Part shown: piece by piece, positions 56,725 through 63,422 of the stretch
Layout: the number at the start of each line of letters is the position of its first letter
Numbering within the stretch: the first letter of the stretch is position 1
Source: Pedobacter steynii
Lineage (GTDB): Bacteria > Bacteroidota > Bacteroidia > Sphingobacteriales > Sphingobacteriaceae
Reading direction: 5' to 3'
Length of the DNA stretch: 64,000 bases
NCBI RefSeq assembly: GCF_900103665.1
Contig: NZ_FNGY01000001.1
Location: 930,001 to 994,000 of the forward strand
Position numbers and translations under genes: made by a program
Notes under the pieces: generated by a model
Database searches by the model: none
The model's input: the letters and a program-made list of their open reading frames with translations, nothing else
Told to the model about the DNA's origin: nothing

Positions 56725-56967
56725 ATGAAATCGATTTTGAGAAGAATAGAAATGAAAATAGAAAGATATTTTAATTCCAGAGAAAGGCAGATGCAAGCAG
56801 ATCATGTCCCATTACAGTTAGACGAATGGTTCGATAAGCTCCAGGTAATGCAATTGTTAAGCATCAGCGCAAGTACTTTTTACAGGTTGGAAAAAGTGTC
56901 CAACTGGAAAATGCAACAGGTTGGTAAGAGAAAGTATTACCTTAAATCGTCAATTTTGGGTGCTTAG
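56725..56967 (+). CDS. Excisionase-like HTH protein
   Basis: An 80-aa protein ending in a winged HTH of the excisionase/MerR-like helix_turn_helix_17 type: QLDEWFDKLQVMQLLSISAS, FYRLEKVSNWKMQQVGKRKY and YLKSSILGA. Such proteins control excision of mobile elements or transcription. It is followed by a terminator at 57004-57029 and then by the phased repeats before the DUF6266/lysis cluster, so it may act there. Confidence 0.75.
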   Translation: MKSILRRIEMKIERYFNSRERQMQADHVPLQLDEWFDKLQVMQLLSISASTFYRLEKVSNWKMQQVGKRKYYLKSSILGA

Positions 56968-57003
56968 TGAGTCATTTTGTAATGTTGTTTATCTAAAACT
57001 GTT

Positions 57004-57029
57004 ATGCCTGTGCTGATTAGCACAGGCAT
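57004..57029 (+). terminator. Factor-independent terminator after HTH gene
   Basis: ATGCCTGTGCT pairs perfectly with AGCACAGGCAT around a GATT loop, followed by TTTTTGATTT. It lies 37 bases after the excisionase-like stop. Confidence 0.85.
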
Positions 57030-57066
57030 TTTTGATTTATGCTAATTCGTAAAACTACTGACTGTG

Positions 57067-57110
57067 TCAAATTGATCCAAATTGAGTCAAATCCATTCAA
57101 ATTGCTTCAT
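57067..57110 (+). repeat. 10-bp phased direct repeats (iteron-like)
   Basis: The core (T/C)CAAATTG or a close variant recurs at exact 10-base spacing: TCAA-ATTG (57067), CCAA-ATTG (57077), TCAA-ATCC (57087), TCAA-ATTG (57097), TCAT (57107). A helical-period array like this usually binds a protein on one face of DNA. It is 144 bases before the DUF6266 gene that opens the lysis-like cluster. Confidence 0.6.
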
Positions 57111-57253
57111 GACCCATTGAGACTTAGGTTATTAAGAAATTGATCCATACGTTTGAATCGTAATGTTTAAGCGGCTTCCGAGGTACCCGGAAAAACGCAG
57201 CTTGCAAGCGACTTACGAATCAACAGATTAATTCATTTTTAAAACTTAAAACA

Positions 57254-57901
57254 ATGGGATTTTTAGAAGGAGGTCCATTCTTCCACCTCACAGGAAAAGT
57301 AGGAAACAACGTTGGCCGCCGTGTCAAAAACAAAAATGTATTTTCAATGAAGCCAGGAAAATCATCAAAGCCTGCTACGAAAGAGCAAGTTAACCATCGT
57401 ACCGGCTTTGGTCTGATCATGAAGCAAGTGAGTTTGTTCAGCGCAGCAATTGTGATTGGATTCAAAAACAATAAGGAAGATGTTGCTCCTGGAAATGCAG
57501 CGCTGGCTTACAACTTAAAACATGGGCTTACAGGAACTGGGCCAAATTATAGCATCGATCATGAAAATTTTTCGATCAGTAGGGGCAAGTTGGCTCCTGT
57601 TCAAAAACCGACAGTGGCGAGTGTCGCCGGAGAAACAGCAACACTGGAATTTTCCTGGACGGTAAGTTCCAGCCATGTCATCAGTAATGACACCGATGTA
57701 GTGAAGGTCTATATCTATACGCCAGAGGCAGAACTAGTCGTCGTCAATCCGGTAATTGTAGTACGGACAGCTTTAAAGCTTAAGATGGCAGTTCCATTTG
57801 ACTATATCGGTCTGCCACTTCATTGCTATATGATGTTGGTCACTGCTGATGGAAAGATAGTTTCAAATTCCCAATATTGTGGAAGCGTTACTTTAACCTA
57901 A
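57254..57901 (+). CDS. DUF6266 family protein
   Basis: A 215-aa protein of DUF6266: LTGKVGNNVGRRVKNKNVFS near the start, IVIGFKNNKEDVAPGNAALA and YNLKHGLTGTGPNYSIDHEN. The C-terminal part is beta-rich (VVKVYIYTPEAELVVVNPVI), like an immunoglobulin or carrier-type sandwich. Function of DUF6266 is not known. It opens the rightward cluster with holin-like, endolysin-like and lipoprotein genes; a terminator at 57910-57940 follows it, so it may be transcribed separately from them. Confidence 0.85.
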   Translation: MGFLEGGPFFHLTGKVGNNVGRRVKNKNVFSMKPGKSSKPATKEQVNHRTGFGLIMKQVSLFSAAIVIGFKNNKEDVAPGNAALAYNLKHGLTGTGPNYSIDHENFSISRGKLAPVQKPTVASVAGETATLEFSWTVSSSHVISNDTDVVKVYIYTPEAELVVVNPVIVVRTALKLKMAVPFDYIGLPLHCYMMLVTADGKIVSNSQYCGSVTLT

Positions 57902-57909
57902 TCAATCGA

Positions 57910-57940
57910 TCACCCGCTGTGCCGTAAGGACAGCGGGTGA
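57910..57940 (+). terminator. Terminator after DUF6266 gene
   Basis: TCACCCGCTGT and ACAGCGGGTGA are perfectly complementary around nine bases; T-rich sequence follows (TTATTCCT). It lies eight bases after the stop codon and separates the DUF6266 gene from the lysis-like genes. Confidence 0.75.
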
Positions 57941-57968
57941 TTATTCCTACAATTTAATAGATTTTATT

Positions 57969-58340
57969 ATGAAAAATATAGGTGTAAAAAAGCCTCATAT
58001 CATGACGGCCTATGCGTTAGAAATTGGTTTTTTATTGTTCGTCATGGTTTTATTGTGGCCATTGGGACAACATTTGATCATAAGTGCGGATGTAACCGCA
58101 GGATATATTGATCCTGGCATCTGGCTCCTGGTCTTGCTGAGTCTGATCTCCTTTCTGCTGGTTGCAGGACTAAGCTTTTGGTTATTACAAAGGTTATGGC
58201 TGGGATTGGGCTTGCCGGTAATAGAAGTAATGGTTTTACAATTTAAAACTTTGGACTCATGGAAACAATTAAGCTTTTACTGGGCATCATTTGTATCCCT
58301 GTTATTTGCAGCAGTGGGATGCCTGATCGCGATTTGTTAG
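57969..58340 (+). CDS. Small membrane protein, holin-like
   Basis: A 123-aa protein with three membrane helices (MTAYALEIGFLLFVMVLLW, WLLVLLSLISFLLVAGLSFW and FYWASFVSLLFAAVGCLIAI) and a short charged start, the size and topology of class I/II phage holins, though sequence identity to a holin family was not recognised. Its last 82 bases overlap, in another frame, the start of the endolysin-like gene, so the last helix and the signal peptide of the next protein share DNA. Confidence 0.7.
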   Translation: MKNIGVKKPHIMTAYALEIGFLLFVMVLLWPLGQHLIISADVTAGYIDPGIWLLVLLSLISFLLVAGLSFWLLQRLWLGLGLPVIEVMVLQFKTLDSWKQLSFYWASFVSLLFAAVGCLIAIC

Positions 58341-58810
58341 GCGATTCACTTGCCGAGGAAAAAATTAGAGTATCTGTACTTGCGATTGCGGAAAGGGAAC
58401 TCGGAGTCAGGGAAAAAACCGGAAAAAATGATGGAGAAAGGGTGGAGCACTACCTAAAATATATAGGCTTACCAAAAGGCCATGCCTGGTGTGGTGCCTA
58501 TACAAGCTGGGTGTACGGACAGGCAGGTCTTTCTAAACCCAGGACAGGCTGGACACCAGCACTGTTTCCGGCAAACCGGCTCACCAGAAAGCCAAAACCT
58601 GCAGATCTTTTTGGAATCTATTTTCCATCATTGAAGCGGATTGCACATACAGGGTTTGTCGTAAGTATCAAATCAGACTGGGCACTAACAACGGAAGGCA
58701 ACACCAATATAGAAGGGGGCAGAGAAGGCGATGGGGTTTATAAAAAGCGCAGACATCTGCGCACCATCGCCAAATTTGCCAACTGGATAGGAAAGGAGAA
58801 TAAACGATGA
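58259..58810 (+). CDS. Endolysin-like CHAP/TIGR02594 protein
   Basis: A 183-aa protein with a signal-like start (KLLLGIICIPVICSSG) followed by a TIGR02594/CHAP-type domain: LAIAERELGVREKTGKNDGE, LPKGHAWCGAYTSWVYGQAG with the catalytic Cys, LKRIAHTGFVVSIKSDWALT with the catalytic His, and TEGNTNIEGGREGDGVYKKR. Such enzymes cut peptidoglycan peptide bonds. The signal suggests export by Sec, as in secreted endolysins. It overlaps the membrane protein gene by 82 bases and the next gene by four. Confidence 0.82.
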   Translation: METIKLLLGIICIPVICSSGMPDRDLLGDSLAEEKIRVSVLAIAERELGVREKTGKNDGERVEHYLKYIGLPKGHAWCGAYTSWVYGQAGLSKPRTGWTPALFPANRLTRKPKPADLFGIYFPSLKRIAHTGFVVSIKSDWALTTEGNTNIEGGREGDGVYKKRRHLRTIAKFANWIGKENKR

Positions 58811-59316
58811 AGATGTGCAGCTTATTTTTAATTCTCGGCCAGCTGTTCTTATCAGCATGCGGGATGCTTCATAAAACAACAAAGAACAGTTCCGTTTCTA
58901 ATTTGAAAGAGAAGGAGAAAATTGAGATTGAGGATCAATCAAAATACCTGCATCAGCGAGAGATCAAATCCTTAACCATCAGAAGTGATTCTTTAAGTTC
59001 TTTTTCACAGATAGAAATATGGCCAAAAGGAAAGTTTGATTTCTCCCCCGGGCAGGGTTTTTCCGGACAGGCAGATAAAGTATTGATCTATAAAAAGACA
59101 AAGTCTGGCAACAGCAGCATCGAAAAAAAAGAGGAAGTAGCGCAGCGTACCAAAGTATCCAACAAGGCCGAATCCAGGATAAAAGCAACAGATCTTTCCC
59201 GAAAAGATACAGAAAAGAAAAGCTCGCCACTATCTGTCTGGCAATGGCTTCTGGTTCTGATTGGGGTACTTTTCCTCTGGTACATTTCAAAATATCAATT
59301 AAATAATCACTCCTAA
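58807..59316 (+). CDS. Lipoprotein with C-terminal membrane anchor, spanin-like
   Basis: A 169-aa protein with a lipobox signal (LFLILGQLFLSACGMLHK, LSAC), a periplasmic polar middle (about 25-145, charged and low-complexity: KEKEKIEIEDQSKYLHQREI, TKSGNSSIEKKEEVAQRTK) and a C-terminal membrane helix WQWLLVLIGVLFLWYISKY. An outer-membrane lipid anchor plus inner-membrane helix is the layout of unimolecular spanins, which fuse the two membranes at the last step of phage lysis. Start overlaps the endolysin-like stop by four bases. The same architecture could belong to a structural linker. Confidence 0.75.
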   Translation: MKMCSLFLILGQLFLSACGMLHKTTKNSSVSNLKEKEKIEIEDQSKYLHQREIKSLTIRSDSLSSFSQIEIWPKGKFDFSPGQGFSGQADKVLIYKKTKSGNSSIEKKEEVAQRTKVSNKAESRIKATDLSRKDTEKKSSPLSVWQWLLVLIGVLFLWYISKYQLNNHS

Positions 59317-59328
59317 ATTTTTAAAAAC

Positions 59329-60219
59329 ATGGCAAAAATAACAGGTGGTATTTTCGGAAACATTTCCGGAAAGATCGGAGGACTGGTGTTCTCTACAAGA
59401 AACAATCAGACGGAGGTAAGAAGCCTCCCAAAAAAGTATGAAGGACCGGTAACTGAGGCTGCGTTAAGTACCAGAGCAAAATTAAAGCTAGTCGCGGGAT
59501 TTTTAAGACTGTTTACTTTTTTTATAAGGATAGGATATCCTAAGAAGCCGAAACAGCGCATGAGTGCATTTAATGTTGCATTTTCGAAAAATTATCGATG
59601 GATCATCAGTGGAGCATATCCGAATCTGGAAATTGATTACCCGAAGGTAACTTTAAGCAAAGGAAATTTGGATGGATTGAAGGGTCTGATGGTACATCAG
59701 GTTGATCATCAGTTGTTTAATTTGAGATGGAATTCTAGCGTAGAATCGTATCAATCACCGGCTCCTGATTGCTGTGACCGTATTTACTGCATCCTTTATG
59801 ATCCTATAGGTAAACAGGTTGTTGAAGTGGCTGCAGGTGCAATGAGAAGTGATAATTATTTCCTGTTCTACCTGCCTGAAAACATGGTAGGAAAGAAAAT
59901 CCATCTTTATCTATTTCTGCGTTCTTCCTGGAAAAAGGAGGTGTCCCGGACACAATACAGATGTCTGGACTTGCGGGAACCCGACACCAATGAAAAAGAA
60001 AGGAATTTTATAAGCTGCTGTAAGACTATTCCCTGTGAGGGTGCAAAAGCAAAAAAGGAAAGTCTGGGGAAAGTAACAAAACATCTGGTGATTCCAAAAG
60101 CTGTTGTCCCGAAAAATAAGTCAGGAAAGATAGGGCGCTCCGTTCGTAATTATACACGCAATGTTTTGAACGAAGGGATTGGCAGCAGGCGAAAACCGAC
60201 ACGTCAAAAGAAACCTTAA
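59329..60219 (+). CDS. DUF6266 family protein with basic C-terminal tail
   Basis: A 296-aa protein: DUF6266 core (about 1-215) with FGNISGKIGGLVFSTRNNQT, KPKQRMSAFNVAFSKNYRWI and SGAYPNLEIDYPKVTLSKGN, then a lysine- and arginine-rich tail (about 235-296; KNKSGKIGRSVRNYTRNVL, IGSRRKPTRQKKP) not present in the other two copies. The tail could bind nucleic acid or cell wall. It begins 12 bases after the lipoprotein gene, in the same operon. Confidence 0.8.
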   Translation: MAKITGGIFGNISGKIGGLVFSTRNNQTEVRSLPKKYEGPVTEAALSTRAKLKLVAGFLRLFTFFIRIGYPKKPKQRMSAFNVAFSKNYRWIISGAYPNLEIDYPKVTLSKGNLDGLKGLMVHQVDHQLFNLRWNSSVESYQSPAPDCCDRIYCILYDPIGKQVVEVAAGAMRSDNYFLFYLPENMVGKKIHLYLFLRSSWKKEVSRTQYRCLDLREPDTNEKERNFISCCKTIPCEGAKAKKESLGKVTKHLVIPKAVVPKNKSGKIGRSVRNYTRNVLNEGIGSRRKPTRQKKP

Positions 60220-60248
60220 TTTGATATTTAAGGGGATATAGATTAAAA

Positions 60249-60286
60249 AATTTCGGGCCTATGCAGTTCTGCATAGGCCCGAAATT
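60249..60286. terminator. Strong bidirectional terminator
   Basis: AATTTCGGGCCTATGCAG and its exact complement are separated by two bases, so the actual loop is TGCAGTTCTGCA-like within the stem top. It lies between the converging DUF6266 gene and the leader-peptide gene. Confidence 0.8.
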
Positions 60287-60312
60287 GAAAGCTATAGATG
60301 TGATTGGTCAGG

Positions 60313-60531
60313 TTACTCCCCTGCATTAGATCCAATTACAGGCTCTTTAGAACCCCATGGAACTCCGCACGATATTTCGCCTCCTGCATATTGGATGTCA
60401 GCATAGTATTGACCATTAGTGTAGCTCCAGCCAACAATAGTGCCATGCGAAGAGCCACCACCTGGTAATTTTCCACCAAATACCTGGCTTTGCTGTTCTT
60501 TAGACAGCACATTAAAAGTTGTATTTTTCAT
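60313..60531 (-). CDS. Putative double-glycine leader peptide precursor
   Basis: A 72-aa small protein beginning MKNTTFNVLSKEQQSQVFGG, which fits a double-glycine leader (conserved hydrophobic and acidic positions before GG) cut by bacteriocin-type ABC transporters. The remainder is glycine-rich (LPGGGSSHGTIVGW, YADIQYAGGEISCGVPW) with one Cys. No transporter or maturation gene is in the window. The neighbour upstream on the same strand is an astacin-like protease. Confidence 0.6.
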   Translation of the reverse strand: MKNTTFNVLSKEQQSQVFGGKLPGGGSSHGTIVGWSYTNGQYYADIQYAGGEISCGVPWGSKEPVIGSNAGE

Positions 60532-60837
60532 TGGTATAGATTTTATTGTCTCCCTATCTTGCCGCCGTGGGGGACAGTTATTCAGCGTACACCAGTTTTA
60601 TTTAGGTTGTAGGCGCGTCTTCCTGATTATAAATATAAATGATAAATCACATATGTGTGAAATAATTTTGATTATTTATTTGTGGTGATAGAAGACGTTA
60701 TCCTTATTCTCTGATGTGAGTACATGATGAGAATTATGAGAAGTGTAGATTGTGAAAAAAAAACGCCCAGACAGGGCGTTTTTTTTAATATGGAAAGTTT
60801 TTATCTCTTGCAGGCAGAGAGATGAGAACGTTACGTT
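60532..60837. other. 306-base gap between leader peptide and protease genes
   Basis: It contains the terminator at 60763-60779, the end of the protease transcript, and the promoter of the leader peptide gene. Nothing else was identified. Confidence 0.4.
60763..60779. terminator. Factor-independent terminator
   Basis: ACGCCC and GGGCGT form a stem around AGACA, flanked by A9 on the left and T8 on the right, so it works in both directions. On the minus strand it follows the protease gene. Confidence 0.9.
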
Positions 60838-61680
60838 TTAAAGTCCGTACATTGTTTTTACCCAGCTTACATCACCTGCGGATGGTGTTTTAGATCCACT
60901 CCATGAGGGATCAACCCAGGTTGTGCCGTTTTTGCGGGTAGTGGTAGGGAGGCTGCTATTGATAGCGCCGTAACCGTTATAAGATCCGTATAACATAATG
61001 GACGCGAAATCAAAGGTTGTTCCTCCGTAATTCATTCCTGTTATTTTGTTATAACTGCCCTGGGCAGATGTACTGATGTTGCTCCACTTCACGTCAATGT
61101 AGGTATCGCGGTCGGCCCGCAATTGCTCATGATGTAAACCGATTGCATGTCCAAGCTCATGTACTACAATTCCTTTTGCGCTTGGGTCAGACAAGTTCAT
61201 GGTTGCGTTACTCACATAACCCACTGTACAATTATTGGCGCTGCCACGTTGTATTCTCAGATACGTACCGGTATTTCGGGATACAAAGCTGAGACCGGTT
61301 TTATTTGCCCAGTCATTAATGGCTGATGTAATGACGGATCTTTCACTGGTTGTGAAGTTCGTGCTGATGTAATAATAAATCGTTGCGGAAGGCCAGACAT
61401 TGTTTTGCCCATGTCCTTCTGTCTGAACGTCTGTTTTTTGAGGAGAAGCCGATAATTGATCATCCGTAAGGATCATATCTCCGTTGAATATGTTTTGTCC
61501 GTTAATGCGCTGATAGCTGATTAATGAACCAAGGTAGTAAGCGGACTTCCATTCGCCCTCCTGACTTGCCTTGAGGTTTTCCGATGCAGGTTCAGCAGTA
61601 GTGTCAATTTGTTTTTTACATGATGTTGCACATAGCAGAACCGCTATGATGCCGGTCAGGATCAGTTTTGTCGTTTTCAT
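60838..61680 (-). CDS. Astacin-like (M12A) metallopeptidase lipoprotein
   Basis: A 280-aa lipoprotein (signal with LLCATSCKKQ). The peptidase domain (about 95-280) has the zinc-binding motif HELGHAIGLHHEQ (HExxHxxGxxHE), and the Met-turn SIMLYGSYNGYG. It should cleave proteins at the cell surface or in the periplasm. Upstream of a leader-peptide-like gene on the same strand, but a terminator separates them. Confidence 0.9.
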   Translation of the reverse strand: MKTTKLILTGIIAVLLCATSCKKQIDTTAEPASENLKASQEGEWKSAYYLGSLISYQRINGQNIFNGDMILTDDQLSASPQKTDVQTEGHGQNNVWPSATIYYYISTNFTTSERSVITSAINDWANKTGLSFVSRNTGTYLRIQRGSANNCTVGYVSNATMNLSDPSAKGIVVHELGHAIGLHHEQLRADRDTYIDVKWSNISTSAQGSYNKITGMNYGGTTFDFASIMLYGSYNGYGAINSSLPTTTRKNGTTWVDPSWSGSKTPSAGDVSWVKTMYGL

Positions 61681-61884
61681 AATTTTGGGATGATTTGGTT
61701 AGTTAATTTAGTTTTTTATAGAATTAAAGCTATAGTAAATAATACTAAGAATGCATTGCTGTGTCATTTTTGTATACTGTTATGTAAGAAAAGTACATTA
61801 TATTGTATTTTCTTTGCTATATAGCCAAAGAGAGAAATAATAGCAATCTGATCCTGATGACTGTAAGCCACCAAGCCTTAAATT

Positions 61885-62403
61885 ATGAAAACTACAATTG
61901 CAATCATAACAAGCGTCATTTTATCTATTGTGTTCCAACAGGCACCTTTAAGTGAAATTGGAACAATAAAATTGCCGGTTAATCTGGACCATTCTGACGG
62001 AAAGCAAATCGCCGCGTTTGAAAAAGTAAATTTCAAATATTTGTCTTCAACCAGGGGCCTAAAACATATTTACAAAATAGGGGACATCTTGTTTGGTTTT
62101 GAAGATTTTAGTCGTCCGGAAAAATTAGCTGGTTCTCTTGAAGATTATAAAGAGCGGATACTTGGCGAGGTAGAATCAATCGAATTAAGGAAAACCAAGG
62201 AAACGGTCGATATCATTAAACACAATAACACTAAGTTTTTAGTGAGAAAGGCTATACGCGAAGATGAATGCTATTATTATTTTATGTCTGATACACGTGC
62301 CGGTGCAGGAATAAGAGGGGGAATTCAATTTAAAAAAGCAGATCAACAAAAGGCCGAAAAAATCTTAAATGATTTTTTGAAAAATATTCAGTTTAATAAG
62401 TAA
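61885..62403 (+). CDS. Secreted hypothetical protein
   Basis: A 172-aa protein with a weak signal (TIAIITSVILSIVFQQAP). The mature part is acidic and lysine-rich, with FEDFSRPEKLAGSLEDYKER and CYYYFMSDTRAGAGIRGGIQ. No recognised family. Divergent from the astacin gene. Confidence 0.65.
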   Translation: MKTTIAIITSVILSIVFQQAPLSEIGTIKLPVNLDHSDGKQIAAFEKVNFKYLSSTRGLKHIYKIGDILFGFEDFSRPEKLAGSLEDYKERILGEVESIELRKTKETVDIIKHNNTKFLVRKAIREDECYYYFMSDTRAGAGIRGGIQFKKADQQKAEKILNDFLKNIQFNK

Positions 62404-62470
62404 TTATTTGACCACTGGTATGCCGAAGGATCTATTGTACAAGGCATATATCATAAACAAACAATGCCGG

Positions 62471-63043
62471 TTAAAACAAAATCCCTGCCCGAACGGCAAA
62501 ACCATAATATCTATTTTTAGTAACGTTAGGTTCTCTTTTTATAGTTTGATCATTGTATCCTATACTCCCAATCATACCTGTCTTTGGAGCAACCTTAAAC
62601 TTATAACCAACCCCTAGATTGAACATTGTTCCTTTACTAAAGTTGTCCGCAATTTTCGCCGCTCCTCCAGCATCACCATAGGCAAAAAATGTATTGTTTT
62701 CATTTTTAAAGTAATACCTGACATCTACAAAAAGAAGCATTAAGTTGTTGTAGTCGTGACTGCTTTCAGTAAGTGTATAGTTCTCAAGGCCAATCCCTGC
62801 ACCAATAGAAATTTTATTGGTAATAAACATACCGTTGATGTTTCTTAAACTCAATGAATAAGCACCATCCGTGGTGGATTTGAACATATTTTTTGAAGCC
62901 TCGTACTCAAATGTCTTGTTTCCAAAGGAATACCCTATTTCCGTTAAATTAAAATATCCCCGCTCTTGTTTGGTTACCTCCTGAGCAATTGTCTGGATTG
63001 AAAACAGCATGGCCACGGAGAATAAAATTATCTTGTTCTTCAT
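62471..63043 (-). CDS. Outer-membrane beta-barrel protein
   Basis: A 190-aa protein with a signal peptide ending SIQTIAQ, then an eight-stranded OmpA-like barrel: NKISIGAGIGLENYTLTES, YYFKNENNTFFAYGDAGGAA and the terminal YYGFAVRAGILF with final Phe. Such barrels serve as porins or adhesins. It lies convergent with the small secreted gene. Confidence 0.83.
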   Translation of the reverse strand: MKNKIILFSVAMLFSIQTIAQEVTKQERGYFNLTEIGYSFGNKTFEYEASKNMFKSTTDGAYSLSLRNINGMFITNKISIGAGIGLENYTLTESSHDYNNLMLLFVDVRYYFKNENNTFFAYGDAGGAAKIADNFSKGTMFNLGVGYKFKVAPKTGMIGSIGYNDQTIKREPNVTKNRYYGFAVRAGILF

Positions 63044-63172
63044 ATTAAAACGAAGATAATTTTATTTCTAATAATAATTTTTTATTCTGTTATTGTCTCC
63101 GTAATGAAATAATGGTTATAGATATTTTTTAGCGCGGGAATCTTTTTGGCGAAATTATTATCGCATTAAATG

Positions 63173-63398
63173 TTAAGTCCTACGCTTAAGTAGTTCAATC
63201 TTTTCCTGTTCACTTTTTACGAGACGTTCCAGGAGTGCTACTTTTTCCTCGTAAAGCGTTACTATTTTTTCCATGGGATCGAAGGAAGGAGAGTAGTTTA
63301 GAGACATTTTGTTGGGCTATGCCCAGTTCGATTGCCATCGTTGATTGCTTCATCCCACGTAATTCACGAATCCGGCCGATTTTTCTTCCAATGTTCAT
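63173..63398 (-). pseudogene. Xre regulator with deleted middle
   Basis: The frame from the ATG at 63398 encodes the HTH start NIGRKIGRIRELRGMKQSTM, AIELGIAQQNVSK and then shifts to unrelated residues. In the adjacent frame the last part reads SFDPMEKIVTLYEEKVALLE and RLVKSEQEKIELLKRRT, ending with a stop at 63173. This is the C-terminal coiled part seen in the intact Xre protein at 53891-54370. The HTH second half and Asn-rich linker (about 60 residues) are missing, leaving a frameshifted join. Confidence 0.7.
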
Positions 63399-63422
63399 GT
63401 TGTTTAGTTTTTAGTTTGACGA

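Noticed and set aside
57254-60219. Calling the DUF6266/lysis cluster a prophage
   Set aside because: No terminase, capsid, portal, tail or integrase gene occurs in the window; only lysis-like functions are visible.
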